Assembly (NCBI RefSeq): GCF_029227915.1
Contig: NC_079886.1
Coordinates: forward strand, 26,514,501-26,578,500
DNA: 64,000 nt
Source of the DNA: Hydractinia symbiolongicarpus
Taxonomy: Eukaryota; Cnidaria; Hydrozoa; Anthoathecata; Hydractiniidae
Reading direction: 5' to 3'
In this document: piece by piece, positions 24,148 to 33,100 of the stretch
Numbering within the stretch: position 1 is the stretch's first letter
How the letters are laid out: each line of letters opens with the position of its first letter
The notes under the pieces: model-generated
Told to the model about the DNA's origin: nothing
The model's database searches: none
The model's input: the letters and a program-made list of their open reading frames with translations, nothing else
Position numbers and translations under genes: made by a program

Positions 24148-24710
24148 GGTGATATAGAGTGTTGATAAGAAATTTTGCAACTTGTTGCAATTTGCCGGGA
24201 CGTGTAATACCCAAAAACGTTTAAAATTTTCTGCATATAAACCAACTAATCCAAAGTAATCTTTGTATAAGCAATAAAATTACTTCGGAATGTATAAGAG
24301 TCGCAATTTTCGTCGATAGCCACAAATAGAGTACGATTTCCTTAAAATCTCTTATATGGCATACGTAAATCCAAAAAAAACTTTTAAACTCTTTCCATAT
24401 AAACCTTTAGATGCCTAGTTTTATTTCAAACGTCTTTATTCTCTTCTCGCATAATAAATATAATTCAGTCGACATAATCTTTCCAGTTTTAACATCAATT
24501 CATTTAAGCAAAATGAATACAACATACATCAATCTTCGTAGCACAACTACCATATATTACCATATATTAACTACCATTATACCTACTATATTTTTTTCAA
24601 GATCAAAAGATGCCCCTAACTGAAAATAAAGTTCGGAATGGACTGGTCCACAACTTACTGCCTGCATTATTTTGCCTTAAACTCAGGGACCTAGAAATAG
24701 TGTGAGTTTT
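24148..24710 (-). other. 5' leader of retrotransposon copy A
   Basis: About 563 nt between the 5' end of the element and the ATG at 24147. LINE leaders usually carry an internal promoter, but I see no recognisable promoter motif here. A 70-codon plus-strand open frame at 24411-24623 is antisense to the leader, resembles nothing and is not called. The 5' end is placed where AGTTTTTTATATC gives way to TTCAGCGTCTC of the satellite, with an uncertainty of about 10 bp. Confidence 0.6.
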
Positions 24711-25928
24711 TTATATCTTCAGCGTCTCATCAATAATGAAATCGTTTTTGAAAACTACAAGTCTTATGCGTTTTAGTGGTAAAAAATTAATTTAAAAAAT
24801 CGTTTGGGAAATGAGTTTACTCCCTGGGTACTTTCTTTGTATACTTTTCACTGTACGGGCCGAGTCCGTGATATACGGAAAATCGCGGGTTTTCGTTTGC
24901 CGGCGATTAAACTTCTTTTATTCAGTGTCTCATCAAAAACGAAATCATTTTTGAAAACTACAAGTCTCATGCGTTTTAGTGGTGAAAAATAATTTAAAGA
25001 ATCCTTCGGAAAATGAGTTTACTCCCTGGGGTACTTTCTTTGTATACTTTTGACTATACGGGCCGAGTCTGGGATTTACGGGAAATCGCGGGTTTTGTTT
25101 GCCGGCGATTAAACTCCTTTTATTCAGCGTCTCATAAAAAATGAAATCATTTTTGAAACCTACAAGTCTCGTGCGTCTTAGTGGTGAAGAAATAATTTAA
25201 AAAATCGTTCGGGAAATAAGTTTACTCCCTGGGTACTTTCTTTGTATAAATTCGACTATACGGGCCAAGCTCGGGATTTACGGGAAATCGCGGGTTTTCG
25301 TTTGCCGGCGATTAAACTTCTTTTATTCAGCGTCTCAATAAAAATTAAGTCATTTTTGAAAAGTACAAGTCTCATGCGTTTTAGTGGTTAAAATATAATT
25401 TAAAGAATCGTTCGGGAAATGAGTTTACTCTCTGCGTACTTTCTTTGTATACTTTTGACTATACGGGCAGGGTCCGGGATTTACGGGAAATCGCGGATTT
25501 TCCTTTGCCGGAGATTAAACTCCTTTTATTCAGCGTCTCATCAAAAACGAAATCATTTTTGAAAACTACAATTCTCATGCGTTTTAATGGTGAAAAAAAA
25601 ATTTAAAAAATCGTTCGGGAAATGAGTTTACTCCTGGGTACTTTCTTTGTATACATTCGACTATACGGGCCGATTCCAGGATATACGGGAAATCGCGGGT
25701 TTTCGTTTGCCGGCGATTAAACTTTTTTTATTCAGCGTCTCATCAAAAATGAAATCATTTTTAAAAACTACACGTCTCATGCGTTTTAGTGGTGAAAAAA
25801 TAATTTAAAGAATCGTTCGGGAAATGAGTTTACTCCCTGGGTACTTTCTTTGTATACTTTTGACTATACGGGCCGAGTCCTGGATTTACGGGAAATTGCG
25901 GGTTTTCGTTTGCTGGCGATTAAACTCC

Positions 25929-25930
<2 letters not shown>
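24711..25930. repeat. Satellite block II between the two retrotransposons, with tandem-duplication junction near 25020
   Basis: Six monomers. 24711 to about 25018 is the right flank of copy A and matches the right flank of copy B (30121 to about 30430). From about 25020 the sequence matches the left flank of copy A beginning near 19610, including GGGTTTTGTTTGCC, TCTCGTGCGTCTTAG, TCTCTGCGTAC and TTTTCCTTTGCCGGAG variants. This makes 19610-25018 and 25019-30430 two tandem units of about 5.41 kb. One monomer (about 25260-25400, CCAAGCTCGGG, AAATTAAGTC) does not match its counterpart and may reflect conversion or later exchange. Confidence 0.85.

Positions 25931-25960
<30 letters not shown>
25931..25960. 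repeat. (TTA)10 microsatellite = (TAA)10 3' tail of retrotransposon copy B
   Basis: Ten uninterrupted TTA units lie next to the satellite CTCCTT target sequence, one more than in copy A. Confidence 0.9.
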
Positions 25961-25961
<1 letters not shown>

Positions 25962-26246
25962 AAGACTATATTCTGGCATATCCATATACAAATATACATA
26001 GCTCTTCATCCAGAAAATTTTAAACAAGGAGATTAATAAAATTTAAAATATATGTATATATATACATTATGCTTACACTAAAAGAAATTTCTAATATATA
26101 TTAAAAAACAATACTAATGATAATATTGTTAAAAGAAACGGACGAGAAAACAAAAACAAAAACAAAAACACAGAAGAGAAAGTGCGCGATTTGAGTAAGG
26201 AAAAGTCAATTAACGCATAACAACAGAATGATCCACAAAAATTTAC
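25961..26246 (-). other. 3' UTR of retrotransposon copy B
   Basis: Same A/T-rich stretch as in copy A. The CAAAAA run near 26148-26170 has CACAG where copy A has AACAG. No open frame is supported. Confidence 0.75.
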
Positions 26247-27101
26247 TTAAATTTCTTTCAGTAAAAATAATTTTGTCTCTCTTTTAAATGTTATCAGCTT
26301 TTTAATCGAGCGAATGTCTTTAGGAAGTCGATTGAAAGACGTAGTTGTTACATCTTCGAAAGTGTTTTTGCGAAGTGATGTCTTTAATCGAATTTCGTCA
26401 GCATTTCGAAGAGTTCTTTTGTGAACAACAATTTCATTTTTCAAATACTTTGGCCAATTATTCTGATGAACACTTTTAAAGGCTGTGATCATCAAATGCC
26501 ATTCTCGTCTTTGTTTAATAGGTAACCAACCTAAACGTGTTATATCTTCAGTATGGCTGTACTTATTCCATACAAAGCTGGCTGCACATATCATCACTTT
26601 ATGCAGCTTTCGAATTTGGATGGCTGTTAATGGAATATAAACAGTGTCGTTAAAGTCTAATTTTGACAAGACTAGCATTTCAGCTAATTGTTTTCGTAAC
26701 TTAAATGGTGCCATGCGTTTTAGTTTACGTAATATAGATAAGATGCCATGACAACACGATACTACACTCTGTACATGATCATTCCAACTTAGGTGTTCAT
26801 CTAATTTAACACCCAATACAGACCATGTTGGAACTCTTTCAATCTGTAAGTCATCCAGTTTGATATCAGTACAATCGAGGTCGTTGAGATTGTGTCGTAT
26901 TGACATTTGTGATGTTGAAAACACCATTAACTTTGTTTTTTCCTTGTTCAGAACAAGATTGTTATTTGTAAACCATCTTTGAAGTTGACTTATATCTCCG
27001 TTTATTTGTTCCTTTGCCTTCGAAAGATTATTTAATTTTGTGGACGTAAACAAAGTGGTGTCGTCAGCATACTGTAACGTACTCGTTGTCAAATTTCCAG
27101 G
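26247..27101 (-). pseudogene. Reverse transcriptase C-terminal part, copy B (YADD box onward)
   Basis: About 281 codons after the first TTG at 27092. YADD lies at residues 8-11, followed by an LQRWFTNNNLVLNKEKTKLM segment at 38-56 (the motif D region). LGVKLDEHLSW is at 93-103 and LGWLPIKQRRE at 188-198, then a basic C-terminus ending FLLKEI. These are the thumb and connection regions seen after motif C in CR1/L2-type enzymes. There is no ATG start, and an in-frame TGA sits immediately upstream of 27101. It overlaps the upstream frame by about 12 bases, within GGAAATTTGAC. The most economical reading is a small indel in the ancestor of both copies. Translational frameshifting is possible but no classic heptanucleotide is in the correct phase. 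Confidence 0.87.
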
Positions 27102-29557
27102 TCAGTGACGTATAAATTGAAAATAACAGGGCCTAATATTGACCCTTGCGGCACACCAGATGTGATGTTACAAAATTCAGAGGTCTTATCATTAATTCGC
27201 ACAATTTGTTTTCTGCCACACAAGTAACTCAAAATTAGTTCAACAAACTCTTTGGAAAAACCGATTTGGTTGAGTTTCCTCATTGTAGTTTCATATTGAA
27301 CAGTATCAAAGGCTTTTGAAAAGTCAGCTAATACTACAAGACTGATTTCGTTTTTACTCATTGCTTCTTTGATATCCGTTCTAAGTTTCATCAACAAAGT
27401 AGTCGAGGAGTGTCCTTTTCGGTACCCGGACATCGTTTCGGAATATAAAGAATTCTCATCGATAAAGATTATCATTTGTGTAAGGATAAGACGTTCAAAT
27501 ACTTTGGATAAAATAGGAAGGATGGAGATCGGTCGTAGTTCTTTTATTGATGTAGGAACATTCACTTTTGGAATAGGTGCGACTCTTGCCACTTTCCATT
27601 GACACGGGAAGCATTTTTTCTCAATGCACGTATTTATAATATATGTTAGAACAGAAGAAATTTCATTTGCTAGTAATTTAACATATTTCACTGGTATATC
27701 ATCAAACCCAGTTGATATATCGTTACGTAGTCCTTTAAGTTCTTTAAGTACCTCCTCATACTTAACATGTCTGAGTTGAAACATTTTGGAAGTCGATGGT
27801 GGTAATGTTTGGAGTACTTCCTTTAAATCAATTTCAGATTTTGGAATTGATCCAGTAACTCGCTCAGCTGTTCCGGCAAAAAAAGTGTTTACACCATCAG
27901 CGTCAAAATGAAGAGGCTTCGAAGGAGGATGTAAAATTCGATTGATAGTGTTCCACACTTCTTTCGAGTTTTTAGAACTAAGTGCTTTTCTATAAAAGGA
28001 AACTTTAGCTTTCTTGATCTTTTTCTTAACAGAGTTTTTAAGTTGTCGAAATTCGTTCCATATCATTTGATCGTTAGTTTCATGAGCAAGTTTTCGAAGT
28101 TTATTTCGCTTCGTTTGGTCACTTTTTATGTTTAAAGTATGAATCCATGGAGATGGTGGTCTTGTTATTTTTGTTTTTCTTAACGGGGCATGTCTATCAA
28201 TGCAATCTTGCATGAACTTGTGAAGTATCTCCACTTTTTCTTCTGGATCATCTATAGCGTATATAACTGATGTCGGTAGGTATGAGAAATCCGACACAAA
28301 AGATTCCCTATCAAACTGCCTTTCATCTCTTATCATTTTATATCGAGGTTTAAACTTATCGTATTTAATGTTGATGATAGCGTAAGGTCCATCATGGTCA
28401 CTAATAGTTTCGCATGGTAATACATCAGTATGTGCGATTTTGGTATTATTGTTAATTATCATATGATCGATCAATGTTGCGCTTAAAGGAGTCATCCTGG
28501 TTGGCTTTGATACTATCTGTTTAAGGTTGAATGCAGATAAAATATTGTTGAAATGTCTTACTTGGCAACATTCTGGTTTGAGAAGATTTATGTTTATGTC
28601 CCCTGTTATAAGTAGCAGGCCATCCCATGTTGTTTGGATATAAGTTATCAAATCTTCAAATTTAGTTAACCAGTCAGAAAAGGAGATGATTCTTTCCGAG
28701 CGGTATATGACCCCAAGAAGTAGTTTACTATGCTTGTTTCGGCCATCTACCTCGATCCATATATGCTCTAAATTTTCGTACATATCATTAATATCCTTTC
28801 GAATGCGATATTTGATCAAACTGTTCACATAAATTCCAACACCCCCTCCTCGAATTTGGTCTCTATTCACATATTCCATTGAGTAACCAGGTATACGGAC
28901 GTATTCCAATAAATTAGCATTATTTTTTAGCCATGTTTCGGATAAGCAAACAATGTCGAATGGGTGGTCATCCAATAATACCAGTAAATCGTTAAAATTA
29001 GATGTCATCGATTGTGTGTTTATGTGCAGTACTCTCAATTTTTGATAATGTTCATGCAATGCGTGTTGATGACTGCTGTATGTTGCACCTGAAATAGTTG
29101 ATGAAATAGTTGAATTCAAATCATTCTCTCGCGCAAACGGCATTAATAAGTGTGTACAGTCAGTACATGTCCACTTTACCGGAATACAATTCATTATGGA
29201 ATGTGTCAAGTTGGTATCGGCACATTTTGCATGAGTTCGATTAAAACACATTTCACAGGCGAGCTGCTTTTGATTTCGTCTGATAGTTGCTCTACATTTA
29301 ATGCACTTAGTTGCTTGGGGTTTGGGCCCGGGGTTGGTTTCCACGTCGCCACTTTGCAAAATAATATTAAATGTAGCACACGTATTGTTATAATAGGAGA
29401 CTCTTGCTTTACCTCTTTTAATAACGTAACTATAGCTTCTGTCACCTTTTACAATCGTTGCATTTATTTCAATGGTCTCAATGCTATCGTTAAAATCAAT
29501 ACATAAAGTAATTAGTGATGTTATTAATATTACGGCATAAGACATTGTGGTTACCAT
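27089..29557 (-). CDS. Retrotransposon protein, copy B: 2A-like leader, PHD-type finger, APE endonuclease, reverse transcriptase to motif B
   Basis: 822 codons from ATG 29557 in ACCATGG context. The frame is open 11 codons further upstream, but only to a TTG. In order: a hydrophobic segment (about residues 5-21); GDVETNPGP (70-78); a Cys4-His-Cys3 finger (Cys85 to Cys134); and an endonuclease with HIN (Asn180), SETW (Glu207), GDININ (Asp320, Asn322) and SDHD (Asp387, His388). A lysine/arginine-rich linker (about 460-520) follows. The reverse transcriptase part has WKVARVAPIPK, RPISILPILSKVFE, SGYRKGHSST, motif A ADFSKAFD (Asp745) and motif B SGVPQGSILGP (800-810). It stops at TGA 27091-27089, before the YADD box. 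Endonuclease ligands look intact. By family knowledge the protein would nick target DNA and prime reverse transcription there, but without motif C this product should not polymerise. Intact up to the shared frame break, it is a recently active element's relic. Confidence 0.88.
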   Translation of the reverse strand: MVTTMSYAVILITSLITLCIDFNDSIETIEINATIVKGDRSYSYVIKRGKARVSYYNNTCATFNIILQSGDVETNPGPKPQATKCIKCRATIRRNQKQLACEMCFNRTHAKCADTNLTHSIMNCIPVKWTCTDCTHLLMPFARENDLNSTISSTISGATYSSHQHALHEHYQKLRVLHINTQSMTSNFNDLLVLLDDHPFDIVCLSETWLKNNANLLEYVRIPGYSMEYVNRDQIRGGGVGIYVNSLIKYRIRKDINDMYENLEHIWIEVDGRNKHSKLLLGVIYRSERIISFSDWLTKFEDLITYIQTTWDGLLLITGDININLLKPECCQVRHFNNILSAFNLKQIVSKPTRMTPLSATLIDHMIINNNTKIAHTDVLPCETISDHDGPYAIINIKYDKFKPRYKMIRDERQFDRESFVSDFSYLPTSVIYAIDDPEEKVEILHKFMQDCIDRHAPLRKTKITRPPSPWIHTLNIKSDQTKRNKLRKLAHETNDQMIWNEFRQLKNSVKKKIKKAKVSFYRKALSSKNSKEVWNTINRILHPPSKPLHFDADGVNTFFAGTAERVTGSIPKSEIDLKEVLQTLPPSTSKMFQLRHVKYEEVLKELKGLRNDISTGFDDIPVKYVKLLANEISSVLTYIINTCIEKKCFPCQWKVARVAPIPKVNVPTSIKELRPISILPILSKVFERLILTQMIIFIDENSLYSETMSGYRKGHSSTTLLMKLRTDIKEAMSKNEISLVVLADFSKAFDTVQYETTMRKLNQIGFSKEFVELILSYLCGRKQIVRINDKTSEFCNITSGVPQGSILGPVIFNLYVTDLEI
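29156..29305 (-). other. PHD-type Cys4-His-Cys3 zinc finger, copy B
   Basis: Ligand spacing is C-x2-C, x12, C-x2-C, x4, H-x2-C, x18, C-x2-C, with Trp two residues before the last C-x2-C pair (KWTCTDC), as in PHD fingers. PHD fingers in other proteins often read histone tails. In a LINE this could bias insertion toward particular chromatin, which is an inference only. Confidence 0.8.
29324..29350 (-). other. 2A-like ribosome-skipping motif, copy B
   Basis: Encodes GDVETNPGP between the hydrophobic N-terminus and the zinc finger, preceded by NIILQS. 2A-like motifs at the N-terminus of LINE proteins are known in several invertebrates. In such elements skipping releases the leader and frees the downstream enzyme. 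Confidence 0.87.
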
Positions 29558-30120
29558 GGTGATATAGAGTGTTGATAAGAAATTTTGCAACTTGTTGCAA
29601 TTTGCCGGGACGTGTAATACCCAAAAACGTTTAAAATTTTCTGCATATAAACCAACTAATCCAAAGTAATCTTTGTATAAGCAATAAAATTACTTCGGAA
29701 TGTATAAGAGTCGCAATTTTCGTCGATAGCCACAAATAGAGTACGATTTCCTTAAAATCTCTTATATGGCATACGTAAATCCAAAAAAAACTTTTAAACT
29801 CTTTCCATATAAACCTTTAGATGCCTAGTTTTATTTCAAACGTCTTTATTCTCTTCTCGCATAATAAATATAATTCAGTCGACATAATCTTTCCAGTTTT
29901 AACATCAATTCATTTAAGCAAAATGAATACAACATACATCAATCTTCGTAGCACAACTACCATATATTACCATATATTAACTACCATTATACCTACTATA
30001 TTTTTTTCAAGATCAAAAGATGCCCCTAACTGAAAATAAAGTTCGGAATGGACTGGTCCACAACTTACTGCCTGCATTATTTTGCCTTAAACTCAGGGAC
30101 CTAGAAATAGTGTGAGTTTT
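29558..30120 (-). other. 5' leader of retrotransposon copy B
   Basis: About 563 nt, nearly identical to the leader of copy A. At the boundary with the satellite copy B has one extra T (AGTTTTTTTATATC). No promoter motif or conserved short frame is evident. An exact target-site duplication cannot be defined, because the target is A/T-rich and merges with the TAA tail; ATAAAA on both sides is the best candidate. Confidence 0.6.
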
Positions 30121-33100
30121 TTTATATCTTCAGCGTCTCATCAATAATGAAATCGTTTTTGAAAACTACAAGTCTTATGCGTTTTAGTGGTAAAAAATTA
30201 ATTTAAAAAATCGTTCGGGAAATGAGTTTACTCCCTGGGTACTTTCTTTGTATACTTTTCACTCTACGGGCCGAGTCCGTGATATACGGAAAATCGCGGG
30301 TTTTCGTTTGCCGGCGATTAAACTTTTTTATTCAGTGTCTCATCAAAAACGAAATCATTTTTGAAAACTACAAGTCTCATGCTTTTTAGTGGTGAAAAAT
30401 AATTTAAAGAATCCTTCGTGAAATGAGTTTACTCCCTGCGTACTTTCTTTGTATACTTTTGACTATACGGGCCGAATCTGGGATTTACGGGAAATCGCGG
30501 GTTTTCGTTTGCCGGAGATTAAACTCCTTTTATTCAGCGTCTCATCAAGAATGAAATCATTTTTGAAAACTACAAGTGTCATGCGTTTTAGTGGTGAAAA
30601 AATAATTTAAAGAATCGTTCGGGAAATGAGTTTACTCCCTGGGTACTTTCTTTGTATACTTTTTGACTATACGGGCCGAATCTGGGATTTACGGGAAATC
30701 GCGGGTTTTCGTTTGCCGGAGATTAAACTCCTTTTATTCAGCGTCTCATCAAAAATGAAATCATTTTTGAAAACTACAAGTCTCATGCGTTTTAGTGGTG
30801 AAAAAATAATTTAAAGAATCGTTCGGGAAATGAGTTTACTCCCTGGGTACTTTATTTGTATACTTTTTGACTATACGGGCCGAATCTGGGATTTACGGGA
30901 AATCGCGGGTTTTCGTTTGCCGGAGATTAAACTCCTTTTATTCAGCGTCTCATCAAGAATAAAATCGTTTTTGAGAACTACAAGTCTCATGCGTTTTAGT
31001 GGTAAGAATTTAATTTAAAAAATCGTTCGGGAAATGAGTTTCCTCCCAGTTTACGTTCTTTGTATACATTCGACTATACGGGCCGAGTCTGGGATTTACG
31101 GGAAATCGCGGGTTTTTGTTTGCCGGAGATTAAACTCCTTTTATTCAGCGTCTCATCAAGAATAAAATCGTTTTTGAGAACTACAAGTCTCATGCGTTTT
31201 AGTGGTAAGAATTTAATTTAAAAAATCGTTCGGGAAATGAGTTTCCTCCCAGTTTACGTTCTTTGTATACATTCGACTATACGGGCCGAGTCTGGGATTT
31301 ACGGGAAATCGCGGGTTTTCGTTTGCCGGAGATTTAACTCCTTTTATTCTGCGTCTCATAAAGAATGAAATGGTTTTTGAAAACTACAAGTCTCATGCGT
31401 TTTAGTGGTAAAAAATTAATTTAAAAAATCGTTCGGGAAATGAGTTTACTCCCAGTTTACTTTCTCTGTATACATTCGACTATACGGGTCAGGCCCAGGA
31501 TTTACGGGAACTCCCGGGTTTTCGTTTGCAGGCGATTAAACTCCTTTTATTCAGCGTCTCATCAAAAATGAAATCATTTTTGAACACTACAAGTCTCATG
31601 CGTTTTAGTGGTAAAAAAATAATTTAAAAAATTGTTCGGGAAATGAGTTTACTCCCAGTTTACTTTCCTTGTATACATTCGACTATACGGCCAAGCCCGG
31701 GATTTACGGGAAATCGCGGGTTTTCGTTTGCCGGCGATTAAACTCCTTTTATTCAGCGTCTCATCAAAAACGAAATCATTTTTGAATACTACAAGTCTCA
31801 TGCGTTTTAGTGGTAAAAAATTAAGTTAAAAAATCGTTCGGGAAATGAGTTTACTCCCAGTTTACTTTCTTTGTATACATTCCACTATACGGGTCAAGCC
31901 CGGGATTTTTAGCAAATCGCGGGTTTTCGTTTGCCGGCGATTAAACTCCTTTTATTCAGCGTCTCATCAAAAATAAAATCATTTTTGAAAACTAAAAGTC
32001 TCATGCGTTTTAGTGGTGAAAAAATAATTTAAAGAATCGTTTGGGAAATGAGTTTACTCACTGGGTACTTTATTTGTATACTTTTCACTGTACGGGCCGA
32101 GTCCGTGATATACGGAAAATCGCGGGTTTTCGTTTGCCGTAGATTAAACTCCTTTTATTCAGCGTCTCATCAAGAATGAAATCGTTTTTGAAAACTACAA
32201 GTCTTATGCGTTTTAGTGGTAAAAAATTAATTTAAAAAATCGTTCGGGAAATGAGTTTACTCCCAGTTTACTTTCTTCGTATAAATTCGACTATATGGGT
32301 CAAGCCCGGGATTTACGGGAACTCTCGGGTTTTCGTTTGCCGGCGATTAAACTCCTTTTATTCAGCGTCTCATCAAAAATAAAATCATTTTTGAAAACTA
32401 AAAGTCTCATGCATTTTAGTGGTGAAAAAATAATTTAAAGAATCGTTTGGGAAATTAGTTTACTCACTGGGTACTTTATTTGTATACTTTTCACTGTACG
32501 GGCCGAGTCCGTGATATACGGAAAATCGCGGGTTTTCGTTTGCCGGCGATTAAACTCCTTTTATTCAGCGTCTCATCAAAAGTAAAATCATTTTTGAAAA
32601 CTAAAAGTCTCATGCGTTTTAGTGGTGAAAAAATAATTTAAAGAATCGTTTGGGAAATGAGTTTACTCACTGGGTACTTTATTTGTATACTTTTCACTGT
32701 ACGGGCCGAGTCCGTGATATACGGAAAATCGCGGGTTTTCGTTTGCCGGAGATTAAACTCCTTTTATTCAGCGTCTCATCAAGAATGAAATCGTTTTTGA
32801 AAACTACAAGTCTTATGCGTTTTAGTGGTAAAAAATTAATTTAAAAAATCGTTCGGGAAATGGGTTTACTCCCAGTTTACTTTCTTCGTATAAATTCGAC
32901 TATATGGGTCAAGCCCGGGATTTACGGGAACTCTCGGGTTTTCGTTTGCCGGCGATTAAACTCCTTTTATTCAGCGTCTCAACAAAAATGAAATCATTTT
33001 TGAAAACTACAAGTCTCGTGCGTTTTAGTGGTGAAAAAATAATTTAAAAAATTGTTCGGGAAATGAGTTTACTCCCAGTTTACTTTCTTTGTATATATTC

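Larger units (their letters stand above)
20524..24710 (-). mobile_element. Non-LTR retrotransposon copy A (APE endonuclease, CR1/L2-like group, PHD + 2A), inactivated
   Basis: Read on the minus strand the element has a 5' leader (24710-24148), then a single coding region for a hydrophobic N-terminus, 2A-like motif, PHD-type finger, apurinic-type endonuclease and reverse transcriptase (24147-20837). A 3' UTR of 286 nt follows, ending in (TAA)9 (plus-strand TTA at 20524-20550). There are no long terminal repeats and no separate ORF1. The element interrupts a satellite monomer inside its CCTTTTATTCAGCG segment: the left flank ends at GATTAAACCC-TTT and the right flank resumes at TTCAGCGTCTC near 24719. 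Domain content and the YADD, VPQGS and ISDHD motifs place it in the broad CR1/L2 assemblage; the exact clade needs a tree. Coding breaks are a stop at 23668-23670 and a frame shift near 21679-21691. Confidence 0.9.
25931..30120 (-). mobile_element. Non-LTR retrotransposon copy B (APE endonuclease, CR1/L2-like group, PHD + 2A), one frame break
   Basis: It has the same architecture and insertion point as copy A. On the minus strand there is a leader (30120-29558), a long frame from the hydrophobic N-terminus through reverse transcriptase motif B (29557-27089), a second frame with motif C to the end (27101-26247), a 286-nt 3' UTR and a (TAA)10 tail. This copy lacks the premature stop of copy A, so 822 codons stay open from the ATG. 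The only visible lesion is the shared frame break in the reverse transcriptase. There is no separate ORF1, no RNase H domain that I recognise and no terminal repeats. Confidence 0.9.
19610..30430. repeat. ~5.41-kb tandem duplication carrying one retrotransposon per unit
   Basis: Equivalent positions inside the elements differ by exactly 5410 bp (20837 and 26247, 21679 and 27089, 24147 and 29557). Satellite flanks on both sides also match at an offset of about 5406-5411. The junction is near 25020. I noted roughly 20 substitutions between the element copies, plus one TTA unit and one T of length difference. Confidence 0.88.

Noticed and set aside
24411-24623. 70-codon plus-strand open frame in the element leader (also 29821-30033)
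   Set aside because: Antisense to the element, low complexity, no recognisable domain. Identity between the copies reflects the duplication.
24700-24725. Long target-site duplication around the retrotransposon
   Set aside because: Only ATAAAA-type A/T microhomology can be matched on both sides, and it overlaps the TAA tail; no longer direct repeat was found.
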